From Weeksellaceae bacterium (GTDB taxonomy: Bacteria; Bacteroidota; Bacteroidia; Flavobacteriales; Weeksellaceae): a stretch of DNA of 64,000 nucleotides. The stretch lies in assembly GCA_019459455.1 (NCBI GenBank), contig JAIBEX010000009.1:558001-622000 (forward strand). The letters run 5' to 3'. Both the position numbers and the translations under genes were made by a program. The notes under the pieces were generated by a model that was not told where the DNA came from, searched no databases, and worked only from the letters and a program-made list of their open reading frames with translations. Each line of letters opens with the position of its first letter. The stretch's first letter is position 1. Shown in pieces: positions 1 to 8,276 of the stretch.

Positions 1-15
1 TTAAAAACACAAATT

Positions 16-1437
16 ATGTTAAAGAAAATCTACCTTTTCGGCTTTCTCTTTGTAGCCTTATGCGCTGTAAACGCCCAAAACAACCCCCTAATCCTTAAAT
101 TCTTTGTAAGCGATGCCGCGGACGCAAAGATACGGCTTAATACGCAAGGCACTTATGCTTACACCTATGTGAAAACTAATAATGCTTCCATAACGGGAAG
201 CGGTTCAGGCGTTTCAGGTTTAACGGAGATTACGGTGCCGTCTATTGGGACTTACAATGTATCTATTACACCAACTGGTATCTTTAGATTTAATGGCGGA
301 CCAGATATTGATAAAATTGTTGAACTAACGCAGTGGGGACAAATTAATTGGAATACAAATCTGGCAGGAATGTTCGCAGGATATGCCAATATTCAAATTA
401 CAGCCACCGATATTCCTGACTTTTCGGGAGTAACAAATCTGAACTCTTTTTTTTCAGGTTGTACCAATCTCTCAATTGTAAACAATATAAACAATTGGAA
501 TGTCAGCAGTGTTACTGATATGAGTAGCTTATTTTATAACGCAAAAGCATTTAACAAGCCAATTGGTAATTGGAATACTACAAATGTAACTAATATGAAT
601 AGAATGTTTTTTTATGCTGACGCATTCAATCAAGATATAAGTAGTTGGAATGTTGCAAATGTAACTGATATGAGCTACATGTTTAATCGAGCCAAGGCAT
701 TCAACCAAAATATTAATAGTTGGAATGTTTCAAATGTTCAGAATATGTCGATGATGTTCGAGGCATCGCAGGCATTTAATCAACCTTTAAATAACTGGAA
801 TACCTCCAATGTTACAAATATGTCTCAAATGTTTATGTATCCCAGTTTTAATCAAGATATTTCCTCATGGGATGTTTCAAATGTAACTAATATGTCCATG
901 ATGTTTTGGTCCAATTCAAGTTTCAATAAAAGTTTAGGAAGTTGGACACTCTCCCCATTAGTAAATTTAACCGAAATTTTTGGTTATAGCGGTTTAGATT
1001 GTGGAAATTATGGTGCGACTTTAAAGGGGTGGGCTGACAATCCAAATTCTCCACTTGGGAGATTAGTGGGAGCAGTGGGAAGGTCTTTTGGTAACGGAGG
1101 CCAAATTTACCGCAATCAATTAATTAACAGTAAGGGATGGACGTTTGTTGGAGACAGCTACTCTCCAGGTTGTCTGGAGCCTTTTTTAGCTGTTGAGGAT
1201 CTAACTTCAGGAAAAACCAAACTGACGCTATACCCCAACCCCGCTGCAGAAACGGTTTTCATAAAATCGGAACAGAGAACGAAATCGGTCCAGCTAATCG
1301 ATGCTTCAGGGAAAATTGTGCTTAATGCTGCGCAGACCAACCAAATAAGTGTACATCACCTGCCTGCGGGCGTTTATTTTGTAAAGGTTACCCTTGCCGA
1401 CGGATCGGAGAGTACCCATAAACTTATCAAGAAGTAA
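16..1437 (+). CDS. BspA-like repeat surface protein with T9SS sorting domain
   Basis: A 473-residue secreted protein. Residues 1-20 form a Sec signal peptide that ends in NAQ. Residues about 140-330 hold six repeats of roughly 24 residues with the core W[ND][VT]..V.[DN]M...F followed by FN..I (DUF285/BspA type), plus a degenerate seventh. The last ~75 residues (from LYPNPAAE to the terminal KLIKK) match a type A sorting domain that sends cargo through the type IX secretion system to the cell surface. In this family such repeats serve adhesion or binding; the ligand here is unknown. The repeat-coding DNA is clearly more AT-rich than the 3' end (28-33% against 48% GC in hand-counted lines). A strong hairpin follows the stop. 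Confidence 0.9.
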   Translation: MLKKIYLFGFLFVALCAVNAQNNPLILKFFVSDAADAKIRLNTQGTYAYTYVKTNNASITGSGSGVSGLTEITVPSIGTYNVSITPTGIFRFNGGPDIDKIVELTQWGQINWNTNLAGMFAGYANIQITATDIPDFSGVTNLNSFFSGCTNLSIVNNINNWNVSSVTDMSSLFYNAKAFNKPIGNWNTTNVTNMNRMFFYADAFNQDISSWNVANVTDMSYMFNRAKAFNQNINSWNVSNVQNMSMMFEASQAFNQPLNNWNTSNVTNMSQMFMYPSFNQDISSWDVSNVTNMSMMFWSNSSFNKSLGSWTLSPLVNLTEIFGYSGLDCGNYGATLKGWADNPNSPLGRLVGAVGRSFGNGGQIYRNQLINSKGWTFVGDSYSPGCLEPFLAVEDLTSGKTKLTLYPNPAAETVFIKSEQRTKSVQLIDASGKIVLNAAQTNQISVHHLPAGVYFVKVTLADGSESTHKLIKK

Positions 1438-1460
1438 AAGAAGTAATTCAAATTAAGAAA

Positions 1461-1496
1461 TAAAGTAAGCCCTGTCAACTGACAGGGCTTACTTTA
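1461..1496. terminator. Bidirectional terminator hairpin
   Basis: A perfect 16-bp inverted repeat (1461-1476 with 1481-1496, loop AACT) lies between the convergent genes ending at 1437 (+) and 1525 (-). The arms begin TAAAGTAAG and end CTTACTTTA, so either strand gives a GC-rich stem flanked by T-rich sequence. Confidence 0.85.
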
Positions 1497-1524
1497 TGTG
1501 CAAGATGTTAAGTTTAAATTCCTT

Positions 1525-1701
1525 TTACGCCTTACGCTTGGCGGTGGCCAGCAAATAAAATGCGTAGACCTCAATCAGCATTCCAACTACCATTATGGTA
1601 TTGTACATGTAACCGTTTTCCTCAGTCTCCCGTATCTTGATGGCAGCACCGGTAAGAACGGTAACTGCTCCAAGGATAAGGATCATAACTATCTGTTTCA
1701 T
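1525..1701 (-). CDS. Small two-helix membrane protein, function unknown
   Basis: A 58-residue protein with two hydrophobic segments (about residues 3-17 and 32-50) joined by a charged turn containing KIRETEENGYMY, and a basic tail (KRKA). The ATG at 1701 is chosen because the upstream ATG at 1719 would add only seven residues before the first helix. I recognise no family with confidence. It shares the terminator at 1461-1496 with the BspA-like gene. It could be a small membrane chaperone or respiratory accessory protein, but nothing in the sequence decides this. Confidence 0.6.
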   Translation of the reverse strand: MKQIVMILILGAVTVLTGAAIKIRETEENGYMYNTIMVVGMLIEVYAFYLLATAKRKA

Positions 1702-1873
1702 AAATAAAATTGTCGTCATTGGGCGTATAGTAAAGGTATATATTTAATCTGAATATCAGTCAGTTAATATTTAACATGCAAAATTGTGCCAATTTGAGGA
1801 AACACCGGCAAAAAAAGGACCTGCTTCAGCTAAGTGCTGCAACGACAGTAGTTTAAGTTTTAAAAAAAATAAC

Positions 1874-4174
1874 TTAATAGAAGAACTGAATGCCTGCTTT
1901 GATGCCGAATTTGGAAGCATTTGGATCCTGCAGGTAGTTCCCGCGCCAGTTGAAATCTACGCGGAAGAGCCTCAGGTTCCCGAACCCAATATTTTCAATA
2001 CCAAAACCATACTCGTAGTAAATGTTCCGGTCCGGAGCCGAATATTTGTACCCTTCTACATTGATGGCTTTGGATTCCTCACTTAAGGTTCCGTATGCAC
2101 CGCGGATGAAGGCCACTTCGCGCAGTTTGAGTTTCTTTATGAGCGGAATGAAGGAGAGGATCTTTCCGTTGAAGTGGTGCTCCAGGTGGGCCGTGGTATA
2201 GGTGTCGGCTACAAATTCATAATAATTCAGCTGCGAGAAGGTGTTCGTCACCAGGCTGTAGGACTGGTTCCCCGGAATCACATTCTGAAGGGCGAGGGGT
2301 ACAGGGTCGAAATTTTTGCCCGCCTCGAAACTGAAAAAAGATTTCCCCCAGCTTCCGATAAGCATCGGTTTGTAGAACATGAACTGCAGTTTGTTGTAGC
2401 CATAGTCGGCATTGAAAAGGTTTTCCAGGCCTCGCGTATATTTCAGGACGATGGTTGGTGCGAGCGTGCTGTGTTCATACCGGTCAACGCCTGTCTGTGA
2501 GAATTTGGCACCGGGTCTTGCGATCAGGCTGAGCGTAAGATGGGAATCATTAACGGTTTTTCTCAGCATTCCGTCATTATCATGATAGTAAAGGTTGAAC
2601 CCTTCTTCATTGGCCGATTTTATACTCTGCAGGGTACCATCGAGCCTGACGGTGAGGTTCTTCAATGGGTCAACCGCTGCAAAGACGTTGGTCTGGCTTA
2701 CAGAGCTTAGGGAAGCGTTTTCGCCGCGTCCGAATACGGAGGACGAGGCAAAGCTGCGTGACATGATTCCGTCGTCCGTAGTGAGCTGTACGCCCAGCTG
2801 CATGACGTCGCGCCGGGAACCTGCACCCACCGTAAAACGGTTGATCTTATTGCACATGTATTTCGCCTCGGCACCATACTTGAATTTCCGGTCCCGGAAA
2901 CCATAAGCGCCATAGCCCTGGATCCGCCAGTCATCATTCTGGGAGAAATACGTCCTGCCCCCAAGCCGGATGCGGTCTCCCTCCACTTCATTCCTTCCGT
3001 AAATGGAATAAAGGTCTCCAATATCTATGGCTTTGCCTACATTGTAATAGCCCGACGCAAAGGTTTCGTATGCCTTTGCAATACGCTGGAACTTTGGGGT
3101 GTCCTCCAGCCTGTCCAGCATTTCATAGATGCCTTTTTCCTTTTGGCTCAGGGAGTCCGTGCGGGCCGATTGCCAGTAAGCGTCATCTTTCTTCACAAAA
3201 TCTTCAGTCATTTCCGACTCCCGGGCCTCAAAATCAGCGTCGGTAAGCGGTGGATTGAAGATATACTCCGAATAATCAACACTCCGCGTGGCGACCAGGC
3301 TTTTAGCGGTTTTGTTTTTTGAAAAAGGGGAAAGGTCAAGCGAAGTCCGGTACTTTTTCGGAAGAAAAGTATTTTCGTCGGGATTGTCATATTCAAGCTC
3401 CGTGAAGATGCCATTCACGAAATTCACATTCATTTTCTTAGTGGATCTCAGCGTCGCCTGGGTTACCGCATAATGATCGGTGGAGATATAAAGCTGCCCC
3501 TGAAAAGCAAGGACATCTGATCTCTTAGGTTCATACCGGATTCTGAAGACTTCCTGACCGTTTACGGAAATGGTATCCATAAGTTCATAATTATAAGTAC
3601 TGAATCCGTCTCTGGATACCGGACTCTGAAATCCGATGTCAAAATAATTGATGATATTATCATAAATGTCAATCTCCTTATACAGGTTTTTGGCGGTAAG
3701 CGTAACAATCTGATTGTCTTCGAAACCCGATGTTTTTTGGGCGATCAAAAGCCTTTTCTGTTTCTTTGAAGGTTCATTCTGGCCGAAGTTGGTATATATT
3801 GACTCATTCAGGAAAACCGGAAGCGCGAGCCTTCCGTTGTCCGCAGAGTCGACATAATCAAAGATAAAATCCAGTTTCTTGAAAACTTTCCGGTCCATAA
3901 AGGCACTGTCGATATTTGCGATATCAAACTCGATCTTTTCGTACTCTTTAAAGGTATAGGTCTTGAATTTCTGAAGGCCGTTGTTCCGTTTCCGTTTCCA
4001 GACCTCCTGCATAATTGCATATGCCGGGTTTTCCTTTTTATTTTTATAAGTGGATTTTCCTTTTTTAAGAACTACCTCCTCCAGTTTTTTCTCCCGTTCC
4101 ACCTGCGCTGCACCGCCAAACGAAATCAGAAACAACATTAAAATCAAAGGGTTCAGGTAATATTTTTTATTCAC
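1874..4174 (-). CDS. DUF5686 family outer-membrane protein
   Basis: A 766-residue protein with a signal peptide ending in GGAAQ (about residue 23). The middle holds the DUF5686 pattern: EYEKIEFDI, a KRLLIAQ stretch, and a YDNIINYFDIGFQSPVS segment. The C-terminal third is made of alternating strands typical of an outer-membrane beta-barrel and ends in an aromatic residue (QFFY). Many relatives carry an N-terminal carboxypeptidase-regulatory-like domain; this one lacks it. The start appears to be GTG at 4174, because the next Met (residue 13) would cut the signal peptide in half. The role of the family is not established. It is a single gene upstream of tRNA-Asn on the opposite side of that gene's terminator. 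Confidence 0.85.
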   Translation of the reverse strand: MNKKYYLNPLILMLFLISFGGAAQVEREKKLEEVVLKKGKSTYKNKKENPAYAIMQEVWKRKRNNGLQKFKTYTFKEYEKIEFDIANIDSAFMDRKVFKKLDFIFDYVDSADNGRLALPVFLNESIYTNFGQNEPSKKQKRLLIAQKTSGFEDNQIVTLTAKNLYKEIDIYDNIINYFDIGFQSPVSRDGFSTYNYELMDTISVNGQEVFRIRYEPKRSDVLAFQGQLYISTDHYAVTQATLRSTKKMNVNFVNGIFTELEYDNPDENTFLPKKYRTSLDLSPFSKNKTAKSLVATRSVDYSEYIFNPPLTDADFEARESEMTEDFVKKDDAYWQSARTDSLSQKEKGIYEMLDRLEDTPKFQRIAKAYETFASGYYNVGKAIDIGDLYSIYGRNEVEGDRIRLGGRTYFSQNDDWRIQGYGAYGFRDRKFKYGAEAKYMCNKINRFTVGAGSRRDVMQLGVQLTTDDGIMSRSFASSSVFGRGENASLSSVSQTNVFAAVDPLKNLTVRLDGTLQSIKSANEEGFNLYYHDNDGMLRKTVNDSHLTLSLIARPGAKFSQTGVDRYEHSTLAPTIVLKYTRGLENLFNADYGYNKLQFMFYKPMLIGSWGKSFFSFEAGKNFDPVPLALQNVIPGNQSYSLVTNTFSQLNYYEFVADTYTTAHLEHHFNGKILSFIPLIKKLKLREVAFIRGAYGTLSEESKAINVEGYKYSAPDRNIYYEYGFGIENIGFGNLRLFRVDFNWRGNYLQDPNASKFGIKAGIQFFY

Positions 4175-4250
4175 GAATAGGATGTTCTAAAATCAGGAAA
4201 CACTTTACAATAATTGTGCTAAAAAAAGAAGTTATGCAAGGGATGCAAAC

Positions 4251-4280
4251 AAAAAAACCATCAGAATTTTCTGATGGTTT
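4251..4280 (-). terminator. Terminator after tRNA-Asn
   Basis: An 11-bp inverted repeat (4255-4265 with 4270-4280, loop of 4) followed on the minus strand by a run of seven T (4257-4251). It starts two bases beyond the tRNA 3' end and separates the tRNA from DUF5686. Confidence 0.85.
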
Positions 4281-4281
4281 G

Positions 4282-4355
4282 CTCCTCCTCTTGGGCTCGA
4301 ACCAAGGACCCTCTGATTAACAGTCAGATGCTCTAACCAACTGAGCTAAGGAGGA
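4282..4355 (-). tRNA. tRNA-Asn (GTT)
   Basis: A 74-nt cloverleaf: acceptor stem TCCTCCT (4355-4349) with AGGAGGA (4289-4283), discriminator G at 4282, D-loop with AGCTCAGTTGGTTAGAGC, anticodon stem TCTGA/TCAGA with loop CTGTTAA and anticodon GTT at 4321-4319, and a T-arm with GGTTCGAGCC. CCA is not encoded. Confidence 0.97.
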
Positions 4356-4381
4356 ATGTTTCTCTTTGCTTTAAGCGTTTG

Positions 4382-4389
4382 CAAATATA
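4382..4389 (-). promoter_or_regulatory. -7 promoter element of tRNA-Asn
   Basis: TATATTTG on the minus strand, a match to the Bacteroidetes TAnnTTTG element. Transcription would start near 4376, about 20 nt before the tRNA. Confidence 0.6.
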
Positions 4390-4406
4390 AAACGTTTTTT
4401 ATTTCT

Positions 4407-4422
4407 GCACAAACATTTGTGC
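4407..4422. repeat. Perfect 16-bp palindrome downstream of rseP
   Basis: GCACAAA-CA-TTTGTGC just past the rseP stop. It could be a weak terminator for rseP, but no T-run follows on the minus strand, so its role is unclear. Confidence 0.5.
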
Positions 4423-4429
4423 TATAAAA

Positions 4430-5929
4430 TTATATTTTTCCGGTGAAAATTTTGAAAATATCATTTCCGAATATGAGCAGCATTAAACCCAGCAGGAAAA
4501 TCACGCCGATCATCTGCGCATGTTCCAGGATCTTTTGCGGTACTGGCTTTCCGGTAATGATTTCCCACAGGGTGAACATGACATGTCCGCCGTCCAGACC
4601 CGGGATTGGTATAAGGTTCAGAAAGGCCAGCCATACCGAGAACATTGCCGTAAAGCTCCAGAAAGCAGGCCAGTTTACACTCAGCCCACCATCTTCACCT
4701 TTTTCAACAGGCATCATTTTCACAATGGCGATTGGTCCGCCCACACTTTTATAACCCTGGATCTTTGAATTGAAGATAATCCGAAACTGCTTGATTTGCG
4801 TAGTAAGGGCATCAATAGTCCTTTGAAATCCGCGGGGTATTGCTTCCAGAAAAGTGTACGCTTTCGTGACCTTTATTTTGCTGTCAGCCTTCTCCAATTC
4901 TGCAGCATCGAAAGAAAATCCGAGCTTTCCGTCTTTTCCGACCAATGCATTGATTTTGGTTTGAGTTCCGTTCCGGGAAACATCAAGAGCCACTGGTTTT
5001 CCTTTATTTACATCGAGTTCTTCGCTAAGCTGATCAAAATACGGTGTACCCTTTCCGTTTACCCCAACAATTTCATCGCCCTTCTGAAGTCCTGCCTTCT
5101 GTGCGGCACTGTTCGGCAAAAGGGAGTCCACCACGGTCTTAAATCTTGGAGTAAGGTAAAGTTTAGCTTCCCTTTGACGGATCACCTCTGCTATACCATC
5201 CTCATCAACTACAAAGGTATGCTCCTTGCCATTTCTTTCCACGGTCACTTCATTACTGAAGAGGATGTTAAGGGAAGCGGTTTCGTAGCGGTCTGCAACT
5301 TTACCATCCACCTTCAGGATTTTATCTCCATTCTGGAAGCCCATTTTTTTACCAGAGCCCATGACGCCGATGCCATCCTCGAATTTGTTCAGGTCGCGGT
5401 AAGTTTCACCATTGAAAAAACTTAAACATGAATAGATGAGCCACGCCAGAAAGAAATTAACGGTTACCCCGCCAAGCATTATGATTAACCGTTGCCAGGC
5501 AGGTTTGCTTCGGAATTCGTAAGCTTTTGCCGGTTGCTTCAGCTGTTCGGTGTCCATGCTTTCATCCACCATCCCGGCGATTTTCACATAACCGCCTAAA
5601 GGCAGCCAACCGATACCGTATTTCGTGCTTTCAGGATGTTTGCGCCAGTCGCTGTCCGGAAGATTCTCAATATTGATGGGGATTTCCCTCTTTTCGCCAT
5701 TCACCATGATGGTTTCAGCATCAGGTTGGTTTTGGGCTAAGAATTTATACTTCCATTGTCCGTTTATTTTCTTCATTGAAAAAAGGGAAAAATACGGGTC
5801 GAAGAAGAGGAAGAACTTTTCGGCTCTGGTGCGGAACCACCTTGCCGGCAGGAAATGCCCAAGTTCGTGGAGGATTACTAAAATAGATATACTGAGGATA
5901 AATTGAAAGATCTGTATCGTTAATTCCAT
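4430..5929 (-). CDS. rseP: RseP site-2 protease (membrane zinc metalloprotease)
   Basis: A 499-residue intramembrane protease of family M50. The zinc motif HELGH is at residues 21-25 in the first membrane helix. The second active-site motif, with NLIPIPGLDGGH, lies near residue 440. One clear PDZ domain sits around residues 265-330 (SAAQKAGLQKGDEIVGVNG). Family members cut single-span membrane proteins such as anti-sigma factors or signal peptide remnants within the inner membrane. Length is slightly above the E. coli protein (450 residues). It is a single gene with its own -7 element at 5949-5956 and a leader of about 14 nt. No anti-sigma factor gene lies beside it, although an ECF sigma gene occurs at 53.4 kb. 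Confidence 0.95.
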   Translation of the reverse strand: MELTIQIFQFILSISILVILHELGHFLPARWFRTRAEKFFLFFDPYFSLFSMKKINGQWKYKFLAQNQPDAETIMVNGEKREIPINIENLPDSDWRKHPESTKYGIGWLPLGGYVKIAGMVDESMDTEQLKQPAKAYEFRSKPAWQRLIIMLGGVTVNFFLAWLIYSCLSFFNGETYRDLNKFEDGIGVMGSGKKMGFQNGDKILKVDGKVADRYETASLNILFSNEVTVERNGKEHTFVVDEDGIAEVIRQREAKLYLTPRFKTVVDSLLPNSAAQKAGLQKGDEIVGVNGKGTPYFDQLSEELDVNKGKPVALDVSRNGTQTKINALVGKDGKLGFSFDAAELEKADSKIKVTKAYTFLEAIPRGFQRTIDALTTQIKQFRIIFNSKIQGYKSVGGPIAIVKMMPVEKGEDGGLSVNWPAFWSFTAMFSVWLAFLNLIPIPGLDGGHVMFTLWEIITGKPVPQKILEHAQMIGVIFLLGLMLLIFGNDIFKIFTGKI

Positions 5930-5948
5930 TAAATTTTTTATTAATTTG

Positions 5949-5956
5949 CAAATGTA
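5949..5956 (-). promoter_or_regulatory. -7 promoter element of rseP
   Basis: TACATTTG on the minus strand, 20 nt upstream of the ATG at 5929. Confidence 0.6.
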
Positions 5957-6038
5957 CTAATTATGAAAAGCATGCCAAAAGGAAAACTGCCTTATTAATA
6001 AACCTTTTGTCAATTCTTACTCTTATAATAAAACTGTT

Positions 6039-6794
6039 ATGAAAATTTCTGGTCTTAATCTGGATATTCAGTGGAAAAACAAAAGCCGCAATTTCGAAGA
6101 AATCAGCGAAGCCTTCAGCAATGAAACGGCCGACCTTTTTCTGCTTCCGGAAATGTTCGCGACGGGGTTTTGTATGGAACCGGAAGAAATTGCAGACCGG
6201 AACAATGAAACCCTAAGCTGGATGCAAAATTTTGCAGCAGAGAAGAACGCTGCGGTCTGTGGAAGTGTTTCTGTACAGGATGGCAGCGGTTTTTATAACC
6301 GTATGTTCTTTGTAAAGCCTGACGGCACCTTTTCCAAATACGATAAGAGGCATCTGTTCTCCTTTTCCGGAGAAGATAAGGTATATAAAAGCGGCAGGGA
6401 AAGAGTGGTTGTGCAGTATGCTGATTTGCGGATTTTGCTGCAGGTTTGTTATGATCTGCGCTTTCCCGTCTTCTCCCGAAACAATGATGATTACGACGTT
6501 GTCCTGTACGTTGCGAACTGGCCGGAAAAAAGGGTAAGCGCGTGGGAGCATCTGCTGAAGGCCCGGGCCATTGAAAACCTTGCCTACGTTTTTGGTCTGA
6601 ACCGTATCGGGAAGGATGGAAACGGGCTTTTGTACAGGGAAAGTTCCCAAGTTTTCTTTGCAGACGGATCGGAAATTGCCTCGAAAAACGGAAATATCGT
6701 TTCTGTGGATATCGATCTGGAAAAATTACAGGACTTCCGGACCCACTTTCGCTTCCTTGATGACCGTGATTCCTTTAAAATAGCAATGGATTAA
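6039..6794 (+). CDS. Nitrilase-family omega-amidase (YafV-like)
   Basis: A 251-residue carbon-nitrogen hydrolase. The catalytic Glu-Lys-Cys triad is visible: E38 (LLPEMFATGF), K103 (KYDKRHLF) and C137 (QVCYDLRFP). The F.P..YDLRFP context and the length match the YafV/Nit2 branch, whose members hydrolyse alpha-ketoglutaramate and related omega-amides left by transaminases. This is a cytosolic repair or salvage role. The gene is convergent with thioredoxin, and the two stops overlap by 3-4 bp in a TTAA. Confidence 0.9.
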   Translation: MKISGLNLDIQWKNKSRNFEEISEAFSNETADLFLLPEMFATGFCMEPEEIADRNNETLSWMQNFAAEKNAAVCGSVSVQDGSGFYNRMFFVKPDGTFSKYDKRHLFSFSGEDKVYKSGRERVVVQYADLRILLQVCYDLRFPVFSRNNDDYDVVLYVANWPEKRVSAWEHLLKARAIENLAYVFGLNRIGKDGNGLLYRESSQVFFADGSEIASKNGNIVSVDIDLEKLQDFRTHFRFLDDRDSFKIAMD

Positions 6795-7099
6795 TTTTCC
6801 GAAGAATGCTTTTTCAGCAGGTCGGTTAGCGTGTTCACGTCGTGCACCCCGCTTTCTTTCCAGAGCATTTCCCCATTCCTGAATATCGCAAGGGTTGGAA
6901 CTCCACGTACGCCATACTGTGCTGCAATCGCAGGATACTGGTCCACATCTATTTTAATGATCCTGGCGGTCTCGCCTATATTTTCCTTTACCGCGTTCAG
7001 CACAGACGACTGTACCTTGCAGGGGCCACACCAGGTGGCGAAAAAATCAATGAGAACCGGCCGTTCCGAGTTGATCAGTTCCTGAAATTTCTGTGACAT
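6791..7099 (-). CDS. trxA: Thioredoxin
   Basis: A 102-residue single-domain thioredoxin. The redox motif WCGPC is at residues 23-27, the cis-proline is in RGVPTLAIF, and the usual GEMLWKESG turn follows. There is no signal peptide, so it acts in the cytoplasm as a disulfide reductase. It lies 11 nt downstream of the AI-2E-type permease gene and is probably co-transcribed with it. Other thioredoxins may exist elsewhere, so calling it the main TrxA is an inference. Confidence 0.9.
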   Translation of the reverse strand: MSQKFQELINSERPVLIDFFATWCGPCKVQSSVLNAVKENIGETARIIKIDVDQYPAIAAQYGVRGVPTLAIFRNGEMLWKESGVHDVNTLTDLLKKHSSEN

Positions 7100-7110
7100 G
7101 TTTTAATTAT

Positions 7111-8196
7111 TTAAATCGATAAATCTATTTTCTTCTCGATCTCCTTTGGCTCGGGAAGTTCAAGTTCGGGGGTGTCATCATCGGAGAATTCATCTCTGTA
7201 AACCTGAATCAGAAGTACCGTCATGGACACCAAAATAGGTCCAAATATGAGGCCCATGAATCCGAAAAGATTCAGTCCCATGATAATCCCGAAAACGGTG
7301 TTAAGCGGGTGAATATTTTCAAGTCTTTTCAGTAAGGTAAATCTGAGGATGTTATCCGTTAAACCCACAATAATCATACAGTACAGCAACAGGCCTACCC
7401 CACCGGTGGTATCCCCTTCAGCAATCATGTATATTCCTACCGGCACGTACACCATGGCTCCTCCTACAATAGGAATCATGGAGGTAATGGCGGTCAAAGC
7501 AAAAAGCAGGATGGGACTCGGCGCTCCGAAAATGAAATAACCGATTACCGCTACGATACCCTGACCCAGAGCGACCACCGGAATTCCTACTGCATTGGCA
7601 ATAACGAGTTTCCTGAATTTTTCACCTATAAGATTGATATTCGCTCTCTTCAATGGTGTTGCGGAACCGATAAGCCTTTCGAACACCCGCGGTTTTTCCA
7701 GCAGGAAATACAGCATGAAAAACATGGAGAGCACGATTGAAAGTGTATTGAAGGTACTGCTTACCGCTGAAGTAGAAACTTTACCGGCATAATCTTTCAC
7801 TTTCTCCAGGTTCTCTTTACTTAAAATGTCAAACTTTGTACGGGAATAAATGTAGTCATGGATTTTATCGAGAAAAACATTGAATTTTTCCATGTACTCC
7901 TTTGAATCGCCAAGTTTGTCAATAATCATATCTCCGATGAGGTACACCGGAACAACAAGCACCACCATGCAGATGAAAATTATGAGCAATGACGACCAGA
8001 CGGGTTTCCATTCTTTTTCTTCCTGAAGATAGAAATTGAACTTCCTGCAAACGATATAAAGTGTAAGTGCTCCCAGCAAAGATGGGATAAACATGGAAAG
8101 ATTGCTTACGATAAGATAGACAAAAGCGCAAATAATAAGGATCAGGAAGACCTGCTTTATTTTCACACCGCTAATCTGGTACTTTGAATTTGACAT
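7111..8196 (-). CDS. AI-2E family (PerM-type) membrane permease
   Basis: A 361-residue protein with about eight hydrophobic segments. It shows the family layout of an N-terminal helix pair, a soluble central stretch (residues ~85-135, charged), and a C-terminal block with GAPSPILLFALTAITSMIPI and NLFGFMGLIFGPILVSM. Family members are exporters of ions or small molecules; the AI-2 name comes from one member and does not show quorum sensing here. The acidic tail ends in EPKEIEKKIDLSI. It is first in a two-gene operon with thioredoxin. Its promoter overlaps the terminator of the gene upstream. Confidence 0.88.
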   Translation of the reverse strand: MSNSKYQISGVKIKQVFLILIICAFVYLIVSNLSMFIPSLLGALTLYIVCRKFNFYLQEEKEWKPVWSSLLIIFICMVVLVVPVYLIGDMIIDKLGDSKEYMEKFNVFLDKIHDYIYSRTKFDILSKENLEKVKDYAGKVSTSAVSSTFNTLSIVLSMFFMLYFLLEKPRVFERLIGSATPLKRANINLIGEKFRKLVIANAVGIPVVALGQGIVAVIGYFIFGAPSPILLFALTAITSMIPIVGGAMVYVPVGIYMIAEGDTTGGVGLLLYCMIIVGLTDNILRFTLLKRLENIHPLNTVFGIIMGLNLFGFMGLIFGPILVSMTVLLIQVYRDEFSDDDTPELELPEPKEIEKKIDLSI

Positions 8197-8210
8197 CGGG
8201 AAAATGATTT

Positions 8211-8240
8211 AAAAAAGCAGCAGTTAAATTCACTGCTGCT
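8211..8240 (-). terminator. Terminator of the 8277-9047 gene
   Basis: A 9-bp GC-rich stem AGCAGCAGT (8216-8224 with 8232-8240) followed on the minus strand by six T (8216-8211). The -7 element of the next gene lies immediately before the 5' arm. Confidence 0.85.
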
Positions 8241-8248
8241 CAAATGTA
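8241..8248 (-). promoter_or_regulatory. -7 promoter element of the permease/thioredoxin operon
   Basis: TACATTTG on the minus strand. The predicted start (about 8235) falls inside the 5' arm of the terminator at 8211-8240, so transcripts from this promoter would lack most of that arm. Confidence 0.6.
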
Positions 8249-8276
8249 CAAATTAAGAATTATATTTTTTGTTAAA

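Noticed and set aside
480-960. Regular 72-75 bp repeats in the first gene that might be taken for a CRISPR array or satellite
   Set aside because: The repeats are in frame and encode the W[ND][VT] BspA motif. The units differ at the DNA level and have no spacers.
4282-4355. tRNA gene as an integration site
   Set aside because: No repeat of the tRNA 3' end and no integrase beside it; the flanks are housekeeping genes.
4796-5425. A 209-codon frame on the plus strand
   Set aside because: It lies entirely antisense to rseP, has no recognisable motifs, and its codon pattern follows from the rseP frame.
7111-8196. Quorum-sensing AI-2 exporter
   Set aside because: The family name is not evidence of function, and no luxS or related gene is in the window.
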